Positions 16,817 through 24,897 of a stretch of 48,631 bases of DNA are shown in pieces; within the stretch, counting starts at the first letter, position 1; each line of letters starts with the position of its first letter. The notes below the pieces were generated by a model, which was given only the letters and a program-made list of their open reading frames with translations, did no database searches and was not told the origin of the DNA. The stretch lies in assembly GCF_001570405.1 (NCBI RefSeq), contig NZ_BBYM01000044.1:18561-67191 (forward strand), in the 5' to 3' direction. The stretch is from Microtetraspora niveoalba (lineage in GTDB: Bacteria > Actinomycetota > Actinomycetes > Streptosporangiales > Streptosporangiaceae). The position numbers and the translations under genes are program-made.

Positions 16817-17707
16817 GTGCTGGGGCGGGCGATCATCGTGATGGCGGGGGCGCTTGCCCTGCTGCTCGGGGGGCACCGGCTCCTGCCGGACCTGAACGGG
16901 TTCACCCCCGTGCTGGAGAGCCTGCTGCCCTGGCTCGGCGTCGGCGTTCCCGTCCTGCTGGCCGGCGCGCTGATCAGCCGCTCCGGCAAGGCGATCGCCG
17001 CCGCGATGGTCCCGGCGCTCGTGTGGGCCGTCATGTTCGGCCCCGACCTGCTGCGCACCGCGCCCGGAGGCAGGAGCGACCTGTCCGTCGCCACGCTCAA
17101 CGTCGGCGTCGTCAACAACAGCTCCGGGCGGGCCGTACGCGCCGTGGCCAAGGGCCGTGACCTGTTCGCGGCGCAGGAGCTGACCCCGGGCGGGCCCGCC
17201 GCCAGGGAGCTCGACCGGATCTTCCCGCACAAGGCGCAGATCAGCACGATCGGCCTGTGGAGCCGCCACCCGATCGTGGAGCAGCGCCGGGTGGACATCG
17301 GCCTGGCGTGGACCCGGGCGCTGCGGGCCGTGGTCGCGACCCCCAAGGGGAAGGTGACCGTCTACGTCATGCACCTGGCCTCGGCGCGGCCCGGCGCGAC
17401 GGCCCGGCGCGACGACACCCTCGACCACGCCCGCCGCCTCGTCGACCGCGACCCGAGCAAGCACCTGCTGCTCCTCGGCGATCTCAACACCGCCACCACC
17501 GACCGCAAACGCTCCGGCCTGGTGCCCCCGCTCCTCGACGCCCAGCAGGAGGCCGGCGGCGGCTTCGGCTTCACCTGGCCGTCGTCGTTCCCGGTCACCC
17601 GGCCCGACCACATCCTCTACCGCGGCCTCACCGCGACCAGCGCGGGCGTCGAGGAGGCCACCGGCAGCGACCACCGCGCGGCGGTCGCCACCCTCCGGCT
17701 GGACTGA
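16817..17707 (+). CDS. Membrane-anchored endonuclease/exonuclease/phosphatase family protein
   Basis: The 296-residue protein has three closely spaced N-terminal hydrophobic segments (about 4-20, 36-53 and 60-75) and then an EEP (DNase I-like) domain. Motifs include VATLNVGVVN, the catalytic Glu in FAAQEL, LLLLGDLNT and the final GSDHRA with the catalytic His. The EEP fold hydrolyses phosphodiester or phosphoester bonds in nucleic acids, sphingomyelin or phosphoinositides. The domain probably faces outward, as in the common actinobacterial proteins of this layout. GTG is chosen because AAGGAG lies 4 nt upstream. The substrate is unknown. Confidence 0.83.
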   Translation: MLGRAIIVMAGALALLLGGHRLLPDLNGFTPVLESLLPWLGVGVPVLLAGALISRSGKAIAAAMVPALVWAVMFGPDLLRTAPGGRSDLSVATLNVGVVNNSSGRAVRAVAKGRDLFAAQELTPGGPAARELDRIFPHKAQISTIGLWSRHPIVEQRRVDIGLAWTRALRAVVATPKGKVTVYVMHLASARPGATARRDDTLDHARRLVDRDPSKHLLLLGDLNTATTDRKRSGLVPPLLDAQQEAGGGFGFTWPSSFPVTRPDHILYRGLTATSAGVEEATGSDHRAAVATLRLD

Positions 17708-17716
17708 CCCGGGACG

Positions 17717-17742
17717 CCGGGCGGCGGGGCCGACGCCGCCGG
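17717..17742. terminator. Short hairpin between convergent genes
   Basis: CCGGGCGGCG (17717-17726) pairs with CGCCGCCGG (17734-17742) with one bulged base and a 7-nt loop. It fills the 35-bp gap between the EEP gene and the converging GntR gene. Confidence 0.4.
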
Positions 17743-18432
17743 TCAGGCGCCGCGCAGCCGGTCCAGGGTCTGCCGGAGCTCGGCCTCCAGCACGGCGCTC
17801 GCCGCGTCCGCGTCGCCGCGCGTGACGGCGTCCACCAGGGCGGCATGCGCCGCGTCGCCGTGGTCGGGGTCCTCCTCACGCAGCCCGAGCAGGTCCACCA
17901 GGTCGATGAGCCCCTGCCGCAACGCCGGGACGAACTCCGCGAACAGGTCCACGAGCACCGGGTTGCCCGCCGCGGCGACGACGGCGGCGTGCAGCGCGAT
18001 GTCGGCGTCGACGAAGGCCGCGTCGTCCGCCCGCCCGGCAGCACGGCGCGCCTCCAGCGCGTCGGCCAGGGCCGCGACGTCCGCGTCGCCGCGCCGGACC
18101 GCGGCCAGGCGGGCGGCCTGCACCTCGACCATCATGCGGACCTCGTACACGTCGGTGACGGCCGCGCGGCGGAGCCGGGCGGGCCAGTCCTCCGCGGGCT
18201 CGGCGGCGATCACGAAGACGCCCGATCCCTGGCGCGCCTGTACGAGACCGGCCCCGGCCAGGGCGCGCAGCGCCTCGCGGACCGTGGAACGGCCGACGCC
18301 GAGCGTCTTGGCCAGGGCGTTCTCCCCCGGGAGCCGGGTGCCGACCGGCCAGTGCCCGCCGGTGATCTGCTCGCGCAGGTGCTCGGTGGCCTGCTCCACG
18401 AGCGGGCTGGGGCGCAGTGTGCCGAGGGGCAT
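17743..18432 (-). CDS. FadR-subfamily GntR regulator
   Basis: The 229-residue protein has an N-terminal GntR winged helix (LREQITGGHWPVGTRLPGENALAKTLGVGRSTVREALRALAGAGLVQARQGSGVFV) and a C-terminal all-helical FCD domain. The FCD metal/ligand residues appear as the Asp in DADIALHAAVVAAAGN and the His in HGDAAHAALVDAV. FCD regulators usually sense organic acids. The gene diverges from the leuA leader region, and an inverted repeat overlaps the inferred leuA -35 (18446-18460). It may control itself and possibly leuA transcription; the latter would be unusual and is inferred. Confidence 0.87.
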   Translation of the reverse strand: MPLGTLRPSPLVEQATEHLREQITGGHWPVGTRLPGENALAKTLGVGRSTVREALRALAGAGLVQARQGSGVFVIAAEPAEDWPARLRRAAVTDVYEVRMMVEVQAARLAAVRRGDADVAALADALEARRAAGRADDAAFVDADIALHAAVVAAAGNPVLVDLFAEFVPALRQGLIDLVDLLGLREEDPDHGDAAHAALVDAVTRGDADAASAVLEAELRQTLDRLRGA

Positions 18433-18445
18433 CCGTACGTCACCT

Positions 18446-18460
18446 CTCAGGTTGTCTGAG
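18446..18460. promoter_or_regulatory. Candidate GntR operator
   Basis: CTCAGGTTGTCTGAG is an inverted repeat (CTCAG/CTGAG, 5-bp centre) located 14 bp upstream of the GntR start. It overlaps the inferred -35 (TTGTCT) of the leuA leader promoter, so a bound regulator could affect both genes. Confidence 0.45.
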
Positions 18461-18481
18461 GACCTGTGTTGTGGTTAGTGT
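18452..18481 (+). promoter_or_regulatory. Promoter of the leuA leader transcript
   Basis: TTGTCT (18452-18457) and TAGTGT (18476-18481) are separated by 18 bp. The expected start falls at about 18488-18489, directly at the ATG of the leader peptide, so the leader ORF is probably translated from a leaderless transcript. Confidence 0.55.
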
Positions 18482-18488
18482 AGCCGCC

Positions 18489-18533
18489 ATGACGTGGCAC
18501 GGTCTCCTTCTCGGCTGCCGCGGCGGGGCCTGA
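18489..18533 (+). CDS. leuA leader peptide with three leucine codons
   Basis: A 14-codon ORF reads MTWHGLLLGCRGGA, with three consecutive Leu codons (CTC CTT CTC, 18504-18512). Its ATG coincides with the inferred transcription start and its stop is 72 nt before the leuA ATG. Leucine-rich leader peptides upstream of leuA are known in Streptomyces and other actinobacteria. Ribosome stalling at these codons under leucine shortage would change folding of the RNA that follows. Confidence 0.8.
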   Translation: MTWHGLLLGCRGGA

Positions 18534-18598
18534 CGCGACCGGCACCCCGCCGCGGCGCCCGCTCATGCCGGTCGATCGACCCCATGACCGGCAAGGAG
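18516..18598 (+). promoter_or_regulatory. Leucine attenuator with alternative RNA pairings
   Basis: GCCGCGGCGGGG (18516-18527) pairs perfectly with CCCCGCCGCGGC (18545-18556). The segment GACCGGCA occurs twice, at 18537-18544 and 18586-18593, and both copies are complementary to TGCCGGTC (18566-18573). The second copy touches the leuA Shine-Dalgarno sequence (AAGGAG, from 18593). Hence TGCCGGTC can pair either upstream, leaving the ribosome-binding site free, or downstream, masking it. A ribosome stalled on the Leu codons would favour the first; a ribosome at the stop codon would cover the upstream copy and favour the second. This suggests translational rather than terminator-based attenuation (inference). 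Confidence 0.65.
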
Positions 18599-18605
18599 AG
18601 CCGCG

Positions 18606-20408
18606 ATGACCATCCCCACCCGCCCGGAGCGCCCCGCCCACCGGTTTCCGACGCTGCGCACCCCCGGGGGCCCCGTTCCCCCCGGCGCGCCCGCCTGGAA
18701 CCCGCAGCGGCCCAGCGCCATGCCGTACCACCGCTACCGGCCCGCGCACGAACGCGTGCGGATCGCGCTGGGAGACGACCGCGGCTGGCCGTCCCGCCGC
18801 CTCGAGCGGGCGCCCCTGTGGGTGCCGGTCGACCTGCGCGACGGCAACCAGGCGCTGGCCGAGCCCATGGACCCCGCCCGCAAGCGGCGGATGTTCGACC
18901 TGCTGGTCACCATGGGCTTCAAGGAGATCGAGGTCGGCTACCCGTCGGCCAGCCGCACCGACTACGACTTCGTACGCCGGCTGGCCGAGCCGGGGGCCGT
19001 GCCCGGCGACGTGACCGTCGTCGTCTTCACCGCCGCCCGCGCGGACCTGATCGAGCGCACCTTCGCCTCCGTCGAGGGCCTGCCCCGTGTGGTCGTGCAC
19101 CTCTACACCGCGACCGCCCCCACCTGGCGCGACGTCGTCCTCGGCCACGACCGCGCGGAGCTGCGCGCCCTCATCCACCGGGCCGCCGAGCAGATGGCGC
19201 GCCTCGCGGACGCGCGCCCCGGGCCGCCGGTGCGGTTCCAGTTCTCCCCCGAGGTCTTCAACCTCACCGAGCCGGACTACGTCCTGGAGGTGTGCGACGG
19301 CCTGACCGCACTGTGGGACGCCTCCCCCGACCGCCCGGTGATCCACAACCTGCCCGCCACCGTCGAGATCGCCACCCCCAACGTGTACGCCGACCAGATC
19401 GAGTACATGCACCGCCACCTGGACCGGCGCGAGTCGGTGATCCTGTCGGTGCATCCGCACAACGACCGGGGCACCGGCGTCGCCTGCGCCGAGCTCGCCC
19501 TGCTGGCCGGGGCCCAGCGCGTCGAGGGCTGCCTGTTCGGCAACGGCGAGCGCACCGGCAACGTCGACCTGGTCACCCTCGCCCTGAACCTCCACTCCCA
19601 GGGGGTGGACCCGATGCTCGACTTCGGCGACATCGACGAGATCAGGCGGACCGTCGAGCACTGCAACCGCCTCCCGGTGCCGGAACGGCACCCGTACGCC
19701 GGGGACCTGGTCTACACCGCCTTCTCCGGGACCCACCAGGACGCCATCAAGAAGGGCCTGGCCCACCACGGACGGCGGGCCGCCGAGCTGGACGTGCCCC
19801 CGGCGCGCGCCCCCTGGGACGTTCCGTACCTGCCGATCGACCCGGCCGACGTGGGCCGCGACTACCAGGCGGTCATCCGCGTCAACAGCCAGTCGGGCAA
19901 GGGCGGCGTCGCGTACCTGCTGCAGACCCACCACGGGCTGGACCTGCCGCGCCGCCTGCAGATCGACTTCTCGGCGGCGGTGCAGCGCGCGACCGACGAC
20001 GGCGGCCACGAGGTCACCGCCAAGGAGCTGTGGGACCTCTTCCAGGCCACCTATCTCGCCCCCGGCGAGGACGGCCCGCTGACGCTCGCCTCCTGGGCCA
20101 CGGCCGAGACCGCGCCGGGCAGGCACGAGTTCACCGGCACGCTGGTCGGAGGCGGGAGCGAGAGCGAGCTGCGCGGCACCGGCAACGGCCCCCTCTCCGC
20201 GCTCGCCAGCGCCCTCGCGTCCGCCGGCGTCGCCGTCGACATCCTCCAGTACGCCGAGCACGCGACGGGGCCGGGCCCGGACAGCCCCGCCGTCGCCTAC
20301 GTGGAGTGCCGCATCGGCTCCGTCACCCGCTGGGGGGCGGGACTGGACACCTCCGTCCTGACCGCGTCGGTGCGGGCGGTGCTCGCCGCCGTCAACCGCG
20401 CCCGCTGA
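18606..20408 (+). CDS. leuA: 2-isopropylmalate synthase
   Basis: LeuA condenses acetyl-CoA with 2-oxoisovalerate in the first committed step of leucine biosynthesis. The 600-residue protein is the long actinobacterial type. The N-terminal TIM barrel contains the metal-binding Asp D79 in [21 protein letters not shown], the HPHNDRGTG motif with metal ligands H283/H285, and [11 protein letters not shown]. The C-terminal LeuA regulatory domain (about 460-595), which binds leucine for feedback inhibition, follows. ATG at 18606 has AAGGAG upstream. Expression is probably controlled by the leader peptide and attenuator directly upstream. Confidence 0.97.
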   Translation: MTIPTRPERPAHRFPTLRTPGGPVPPGAPAWNPQRPSAMPYHRYRPAHERVRIALGDDRGWPSRRLERAPLWVPVDLRDGNQALAEPMDPARKRRMFDLLVTMGFKEIEVGYPSASRTDYDFVRRLAEPGAVPGDVTVVVFTAARADLIERTFASVEGLPRVVVHLYTATAPTWRDVVLGHDRAELRALIHRAAEQMARLADARPGPPVRFQFSPEVFNLTEPDYVLEVCDGLTALWDASPDRPVIHNLPATVEIATPNVYADQIEYMHRHLDRRESVILSVHPHNDRGTGVACAELALLAGAQRVEGCLFGNGERTGNVDLVTLALNLHSQGVDPMLDFGDIDEIRRTVEHCNRLPVPERHPYAGDLVYTAFSGTHQDAIKKGLAHHGRRAAELDVPPARAPWDVPYLPIDPADVGRDYQAVIRVNSQSGKGGVAYLLQTHHGLDLPRRLQIDFSAAVQRATDDGGHEVTAKELWDLFQATYLAPGEDGPLTLASWATAETAPGRHEFTGTLVGGGSESELRGTGNGPLSALASALASAGVAVDILQYAEHATGPGPDSPAVAYVECRIGSVTRWGAGLDTSVLTASVRAVLAAVNRAR

Positions 20409-20431
20409 CCCCCTGGTAGATCGCGGGGCTT

Positions 20432-20452
20432 AACATGACCCCTCGTCATGTT
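20432..20452. promoter_or_regulatory. Perfect inverted repeat upstream of the glycosidase operon
   Basis: AACATGAC (20432-20439) and GTCATGTT (20445-20452) are perfect 8-bp arms around a 5-bp centre. The site lies 38 bp before the GH13 start codon, where an operator would overlap the promoter. It is too AT-rich to be the leuA terminator. No regulator gene is adjacent. Confidence 0.55.
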
Positions 20453-20490
20453 CTAGCGTGTCGCCCACCCGTACGACAGGAGGGGCGGCC

Positions 20491-22170
20491 GTGGCCGACC
20501 GGAACACCGACCCCTGGTGGCGCGACGCCGTCGTCTACCAGGTGTACCCCCGCAGCTTCGCCGACGCGGACGGCGACGGCGAGGGAGACCTGCGCGGCGT
20601 GCGGTCGCGGCTGGACCACCTGGCCGACCTCGGCGTGGACGCCGTCTGGCTCAGCCCGTTCTATCCCTCGCCGATGGCCGACGGCGGCTACGACGTCGCC
20701 GACTACCTCGACGTGGACCCCCGCTACGGCACGCTGGCTGACTTCGACGCCCTCGTGGCGGACGCGGCGGACCGCGGCATCAGGGTGATCGTCGACATCG
20801 TCCCCAACCACTGCTCCTCCGAGCACCCCTGGTTCAGGGAGGCCCTCGCGGCGGCGCCGGGCAGCCCGGAACGCGACCGGTTCGTCTTCCGCGACCGGCC
20901 CAACAACTGGCGGTCCAACTTCGGCGGCCCCGCCTGGACCAGGGTGCCCGACGGGCAGTGGTACCTGCACCTCTTCGACTCCCGCCAGCCCGACTGGAAC
21001 TGGCGCAACCCCGACGTGGTGGAGATGTTCGAGAAGGTGCTGCGCTTCTGGCTGGACCGAGGCGTCGCCGGCTTCCGCATCGACGTCGCCGCCATGCTGT
21101 ACAAACAGGAGGGACTCCCGGACCTGCCCGCCGACCACGAGACCGCCTACCTCGTCCCCGACGGGTCGCCCGTGCCGTACGAGCACCAGCCCGAACTGCT
21201 GGAGCTGTACCGGTCGTGGCGCGAGATCCTCGACTCCTACCCTCCCGAGACGTTCCCGGGGCGGCGCGGCACGGTGGCCGAGATCTGGTTCGACGACGCC
21301 GCCCGGGCCCGGCCCTACCTCGCCGGGGACGGCCTCGCCCAGCTCTTCAACTTCCGGCTGATGCCCACGCCGTGGGCCGCACCGGACTTCCGCGCGGTCA
21401 TCGAGGACTCCCACCGGCTGGCCGCCGAGACGGGCGGCTCGGTCCCGTGGGTGCTCGGCAACCACGACGTGCCGCGCATGGTCACCCGGTACGGCGTCGA
21501 CCAGGCGCTGGTGCGCGCCCCCACCCCCGACGTGCTGCTCGGCCGCATCGACGTGGACCGTGACCTGGGCACCCGCCGCGCCCGCGCCGCCGCGCTCATG
21601 CTGCTCGCGCTCCCCGGCGCGGCCTACATCTACCAGGGCGACGAGCTGGGCCTGCCCGAACACCTCGCCATCCCCGGCGACGCCCGCCAGGACCCGATGT
21701 ACGAGCGCACCGGCCGCGCCTTCATCGGCCGCGACGGCTGCCGGGTGCCCCTGCCCTGGTCCGGCGACGCCGCGCCGTACGGCTTCGCCGACCGGGCGGT
21801 CCGCACCTGGCTCCCCCAGCCCGGCGACTGGGCGGAGCTGACCGCCGAGCGTCAGCGCGCCGAACCCGGCTCGACGCTCGCCCTCTATCGGGCCGCGCTG
21901 GCCGAGCGCCGCCGCAACCCCGCGCTCGGCGACGGCGACATGGCCTGGCTGGATCTCGGCCCCGACGTGCTCGCGTTCGCCCGCGCGCCCGGCTTCGCCC
22001 TCGTCGCCAACCTCGGGACGGCCCCGGCCGCGCTGCCCGCGCACGAGCGGGTGCTGCTCGCCAGCGGGCCGCTCGACGGCCCCCTGCTCCCGCCGGACAC
22101 CGCCGTCTGGCTGCGCACCGCCCCCCGATCACCGAACCCGCCCGCCGTACGCGCAGGAGAACCGCGATGA
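20491..22170 (+). CDS. GH13 alpha-glucosidase (oligo-1,6-glucosidase type)
   Basis: The 559-residue cytoplasmic enzyme belongs to glycoside hydrolase family 13. The start of the barrel is DAVVYQVYPRSFADADGDGEGDL. Catalytic residues are the nucleophile D198 in GFRIDVA, acid/base E264 in VAEIWF and transition-state Asp D326 in LGNHDVPR. There is no signal peptide. GTG at 20491 is chosen because AGGAGG lies 7 nt upstream; an in-frame GTG at 20458 precedes it without such a site. It overlaps the GH36 gene by 4 bases, so both probably degrade imported alpha-linked oligosaccharides. Exact specificity (maltose, sucrose, isomaltose) is not readable. Confidence 0.92.
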   Translation: MADRNTDPWWRDAVVYQVYPRSFADADGDGEGDLRGVRSRLDHLADLGVDAVWLSPFYPSPMADGGYDVADYLDVDPRYGTLADFDALVADAADRGIRVIVDIVPNHCSSEHPWFREALAAAPGSPERDRFVFRDRPNNWRSNFGGPAWTRVPDGQWYLHLFDSRQPDWNWRNPDVVEMFEKVLRFWLDRGVAGFRIDVAAMLYKQEGLPDLPADHETAYLVPDGSPVPYEHQPELLELYRSWREILDSYPPETFPGRRGTVAEIWFDDAARARPYLAGDGLAQLFNFRLMPTPWAAPDFRAVIEDSHRLAAETGGSVPWVLGNHDVPRMVTRYGVDQALVRAPTPDVLLGRIDVDRDLGTRRARAAALMLLALPGAAYIYQGDELGLPEHLAIPGDARQDPMYERTGRAFIGRDGCRVPLPWSGDAAPYGFADRAVRTWLPQPGDWAELTAERQRAEPGSTLALYRAALAERRRNPALGDGDMAWLDLGPDVLAFARAPGFALVANLGTAPAALPAHERVLLASGPLDGPLLPPDTAVWLRTAPRSPNPPAVRAGEPR

Positions 22171-24194
22171 TCCACGACCCGCAGGCGCGGCTGTGGCTGC
22201 TGTCCACGCCGTCGAGCGGCTACGCCGTACGGCTCGGCCCCGGCGACGCGCCGTGCAACGCCCACTGGGGCCCGCGGCTCACGATCGAGCAGGCGCGCGC
22301 ACTGCCGCCCGACCGCGAGGAGCTCCCGTCCGAGGGCGGCGGCCGGTTCGGCCCGGCGTCCCTCCAGATCAGGTACGGCGACGCCGTACGCGGAGTGGAG
22401 TGGCGCCACCTCGGCCACGAGCACACCGCCGGTCCCGACCCCGACACCGGGCACCTCGCCATCCGGATGGCCGACCGGCACTACCCGCTGGAGATCACGC
22501 TGCACTACCGGGTGCGCCCCGGCAGCGACGCGATCGAACGCTGGACCCGGCTGCGCAACGCCGGCGCCGAGCCGATCACCGTCCTGCGCTGCGACTCGGC
22601 GGCCTGGACGGTGCCCGCACGCGAGGACTACCGGATGACCCACGTGGTCGGCGACTGGGGACGGGAGTTCCAGCTCCGGCGCGGCCCCGTCCCCGAGGCG
22701 GAGACGACGCTGACCAGCAGGCGCGGGCACAGCGGCCACCAGGTGAACCCCTGGCTCATGCTCGACGCGGGCGACGCCACCGAGGACCACGGCGACGTCT
22801 GGAGCGCCGCGCTCGCCTGGAGCGGGAGCTGGCGCATGACCCTCGACCGCGACCAGGACGGCCGCGCGGGCTGGACGGGCGGGTTCGGACACGAGGGGCT
22901 GACCTGGCGGCTCGGCCCGGGCGAGGAGCTGGAAACACCCGTCTTCACCGGCGTGTACGCCCCCGACGGCTTCGGAGGCGCGAGCCGCCGCTGGCACGAC
23001 CACATCCGCCGGCACGTCCTGCCCGCCCCCGAGCGGCCGCGGCCGGTGATCTACAACTCGTGGGAGGCGACCGAGTTCGACATCTCCGAGACCCAGCAGA
23101 TGGAACTGGCCGAACGGGCCGCGCGCGCCGGGGTCGAGCTGTTCGTGATGGACGACGCCTGGTTCGGCGGGCGGACGAGCGAGCACGCGGGCCTCGGCGA
23201 CTGGTGGCCCAACCCCGGCCGCTTCCCGAACGGCCTCACACCGCTCATCGACCACGTCAGAGGGCTCGGCATGAGGTTCGGCCTCTGGGTGGAGCCGGAG
23301 TCGGTCAACCCGGACAGCGACCTGCACCGCGCGCACCCGGAGTGGGTGCTGAGCCAGCCCAACCGCGCGCGGACGGAGGTTCGCCACCAGCTCCTGCTCG
23401 ACTTCTCCCGATCCGACGTCGCCGAGTGGGCGCACGCCCGGCTGGACGAGCTGCTGACCGGGAACGACATCTCCTTCCTGAAGTGGGACATGAACCGCCC
23501 CGTCACCGAGGCGGGGGACGACGTCTGGATCCCCTACATCCGCAACGTGTACGCCGTCATGGACCGGCTGCGCGCCGACCACCCGGACCTGCTCATCGAG
23601 GGCTGCGCCGCGGGCGGGGGACGCGCCGACCTGGGGATGCTGGCCCGGACCGACCAGATCTGGACCTCCGACAACACCGACGCGCTCCAGCGGGTCGCCA
23701 TCCAGCACGGATACACGCACGTCTATCCCGCCTGCACGATGGGGGCCTGGGTCACCGACAGCCCGAACCGGATCACCGGCCGCCTGTCCCCCGTCCGCTA
23801 CCGCTTCCACGTGGCGATGGCGGGCGCGCTCGGCCTCGGCGGCGACCTGCGCTCCTGGAGCGAGGACGACCTCGCCCAGGCCGCGGACCTCGTGGCGCTG
23901 TACAAGCGGATCCGCCCCGTCGTCCACGGCGGCGACCTGTACCGCCTCGGTGACTGCGCGGTGCAGTACACGCGCGGCCCGGAGACCGTGGTCTTCGTCT
24001 GGCAGCCCTCCGCCCTGCGGCGCGCCACCGCCCCGGTCCTGCTCAAAGCGCTCGATCCGGACGGGCTCTACCGCGACGAGGACACCGGCGCGGTCCATCA
24101 CGGCGCCGTCCTGATGAGCCACGGCCTGCCCCGGCCGCTGCCGTTCGACGCGATGAGCGAGCTGGTCCGGCTCACCCGCGTCCCCCGGCCATGA
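22167..24194 (+). CDS. GH36 alpha-galactosidase
   Basis: The 675-residue enzyme is a family 36 alpha-galactosidase that removes terminal alpha-1,6-galactose from melibiose or raffinose-type sugars. It has an N-terminal beta-supersandwich domain, then the barrel beginning PVIYNSWEATEFD. FVMDDAWFGGR is a substrate-binding segment, the nucleophile is D441 in FLKWDMNR, and the acid/base is D502 in SDNTDALQR. No signal peptide is present, so it acts in the cytoplasm. ATG overlaps the GH13 stop (ATGA). Together the pair could split raffinose-family sugars, but no transporter gene is linked in this window. Confidence 0.94.
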   Translation: MIHDPQARLWLLSTPSSGYAVRLGPGDAPCNAHWGPRLTIEQARALPPDREELPSEGGGRFGPASLQIRYGDAVRGVEWRHLGHEHTAGPDPDTGHLAIRMADRHYPLEITLHYRVRPGSDAIERWTRLRNAGAEPITVLRCDSAAWTVPAREDYRMTHVVGDWGREFQLRRGPVPEAETTLTSRRGHSGHQVNPWLMLDAGDATEDHGDVWSAALAWSGSWRMTLDRDQDGRAGWTGGFGHEGLTWRLGPGEELETPVFTGVYAPDGFGGASRRWHDHIRRHVLPAPERPRPVIYNSWEATEFDISETQQMELAERAARAGVELFVMDDAWFGGRTSEHAGLGDWWPNPGRFPNGLTPLIDHVRGLGMRFGLWVEPESVNPDSDLHRAHPEWVLSQPNRARTEVRHQLLLDFSRSDVAEWAHARLDELLTGNDISFLKWDMNRPVTEAGDDVWIPYIRNVYAVMDRLRADHPDLLIEGCAAGGGRADLGMLARTDQIWTSDNTDALQRVAIQHGYTHVYPACTMGAWVTDSPNRITGRLSPVRYRFHVAMAGALGLGGDLRSWSEDDLAQAADLVALYKRIRPVVHGGDLYRLGDCAVQYTRGPETVVFVWQPSALRRATAPVLLKALDPDGLYRDEDTGAVHHGAVLMSHGLPRPLPFDAMSELVRLTRVPRP

Positions 24195-24291
24195 CCGCGC
24201 CGTTCCCTCTTGCAACAGGCGAACCCGGGGACAGACCAAGTGAGCCGGTATTCACTGCGACAGCGTCACGCCGCGGGGTGAAGGGCCTGGG

Positions 24292-24897
24292 TCAGACGCC
24301 AAACGCCGCCGGGTAGCGGATGGTGCCGGACGGCACGGACCTGGCGGGGTCGAAGACGAGCGCCATCATGTACTTGTCCTCGACGTCGAAGGGCGGCCGG
24401 ATGGAGTGACCGGAGGCCGGGGTGAAGCCGAAACGCGGGTAGTAGTCGGCGTGGCCGAGCACGAGCACGATGTTCTCGCCCTGCTGCCGGGCGGCGTCGA
24501 GGGCGGCGTGGATGGCGGCGGAACCGGCGCCGCGCCGCTGGTGCTCGGGCCTGACGGCGCACGGACCCAAGGCGAGCGCCGGAGAGTCGTTGACGTGGCA
24601 GCGGGTGAGCAGCGCGAATCCGGCGATGGAGCCGTCGGGCGCCTCGGTGACCCAGGACAGGCCGGGAATCCACGCCTCCTGGTCGGCGCGCAGGGCCTCG
24701 ACCAGGTCGGCCTCGTGAGAGGTGGGGAAGGCCGCGAGGTTGACCTCGCGGATCTGGGCGAGGTCGGCGGCGGTCTCGGTGCGGGTGATCCAGGAGGTGG
24801 TCATGGGTGTGTTCGAGTCCGTTTCTGTGGGGTCCGTCCCTGGGCCACACTCGGCCGACAGGTGGGTCTGCGTCGTCTGTGGGATGCGGTCGGTCAT
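24292..24897 (-). CDS. GNAT-family N-acetyltransferase (YhbS-like)
   Basis: The conserved domain begins at about residue 32 (MTTSWITRTETAADLAQIREVNLAAF) and contains the acetyl-CoA loop LALGPCAVRPEHQRRGAGSAAIHAAL and the typical YhbS ending GHADYYPRFGF. The ATG at 24897 is taken as start because it overlaps the RsgA stop (ATGA), implying coupling. An internal ATG at 24804 would give a 170-residue protein matching the usual family length and may be the true start. Substrate unknown. Co-transcription with an RsgA-type GTPase suggests a ribosome- or antibiotic-related role, which is inference only. Confidence 0.8.
   Translation of the reverse strand: MTDRIPQTTQTHLSAECGPGTDPTETDSNTPMTTSWITRTETAADLAQIREVNLAAFPTSHEADLVEALRADQEAWIPGLSWVTEAPDGSIAGFALLTRCHVNDSPALALGPCAVRPEHQRRGAGSAAIHAALDAARQQGENIVLVLGHADYYPRFGFTPASGHSIRPPFDVEDKYMMALVFDPARSVPSGTIRYPAAFGV

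Noticed and set aside
18447-20261. 604-codon minus-strand frame opposite leuA
   Set aside because: Composition is Gly/Val/Asp-rich shadow sequence. LeuA is unambiguous on the plus strand.
20432-20452. Inverted repeat as terminator of leuA
   Set aside because: Only 8-bp arms of moderate GC and no T-run; the position next to the GH13 start suits an operator better.
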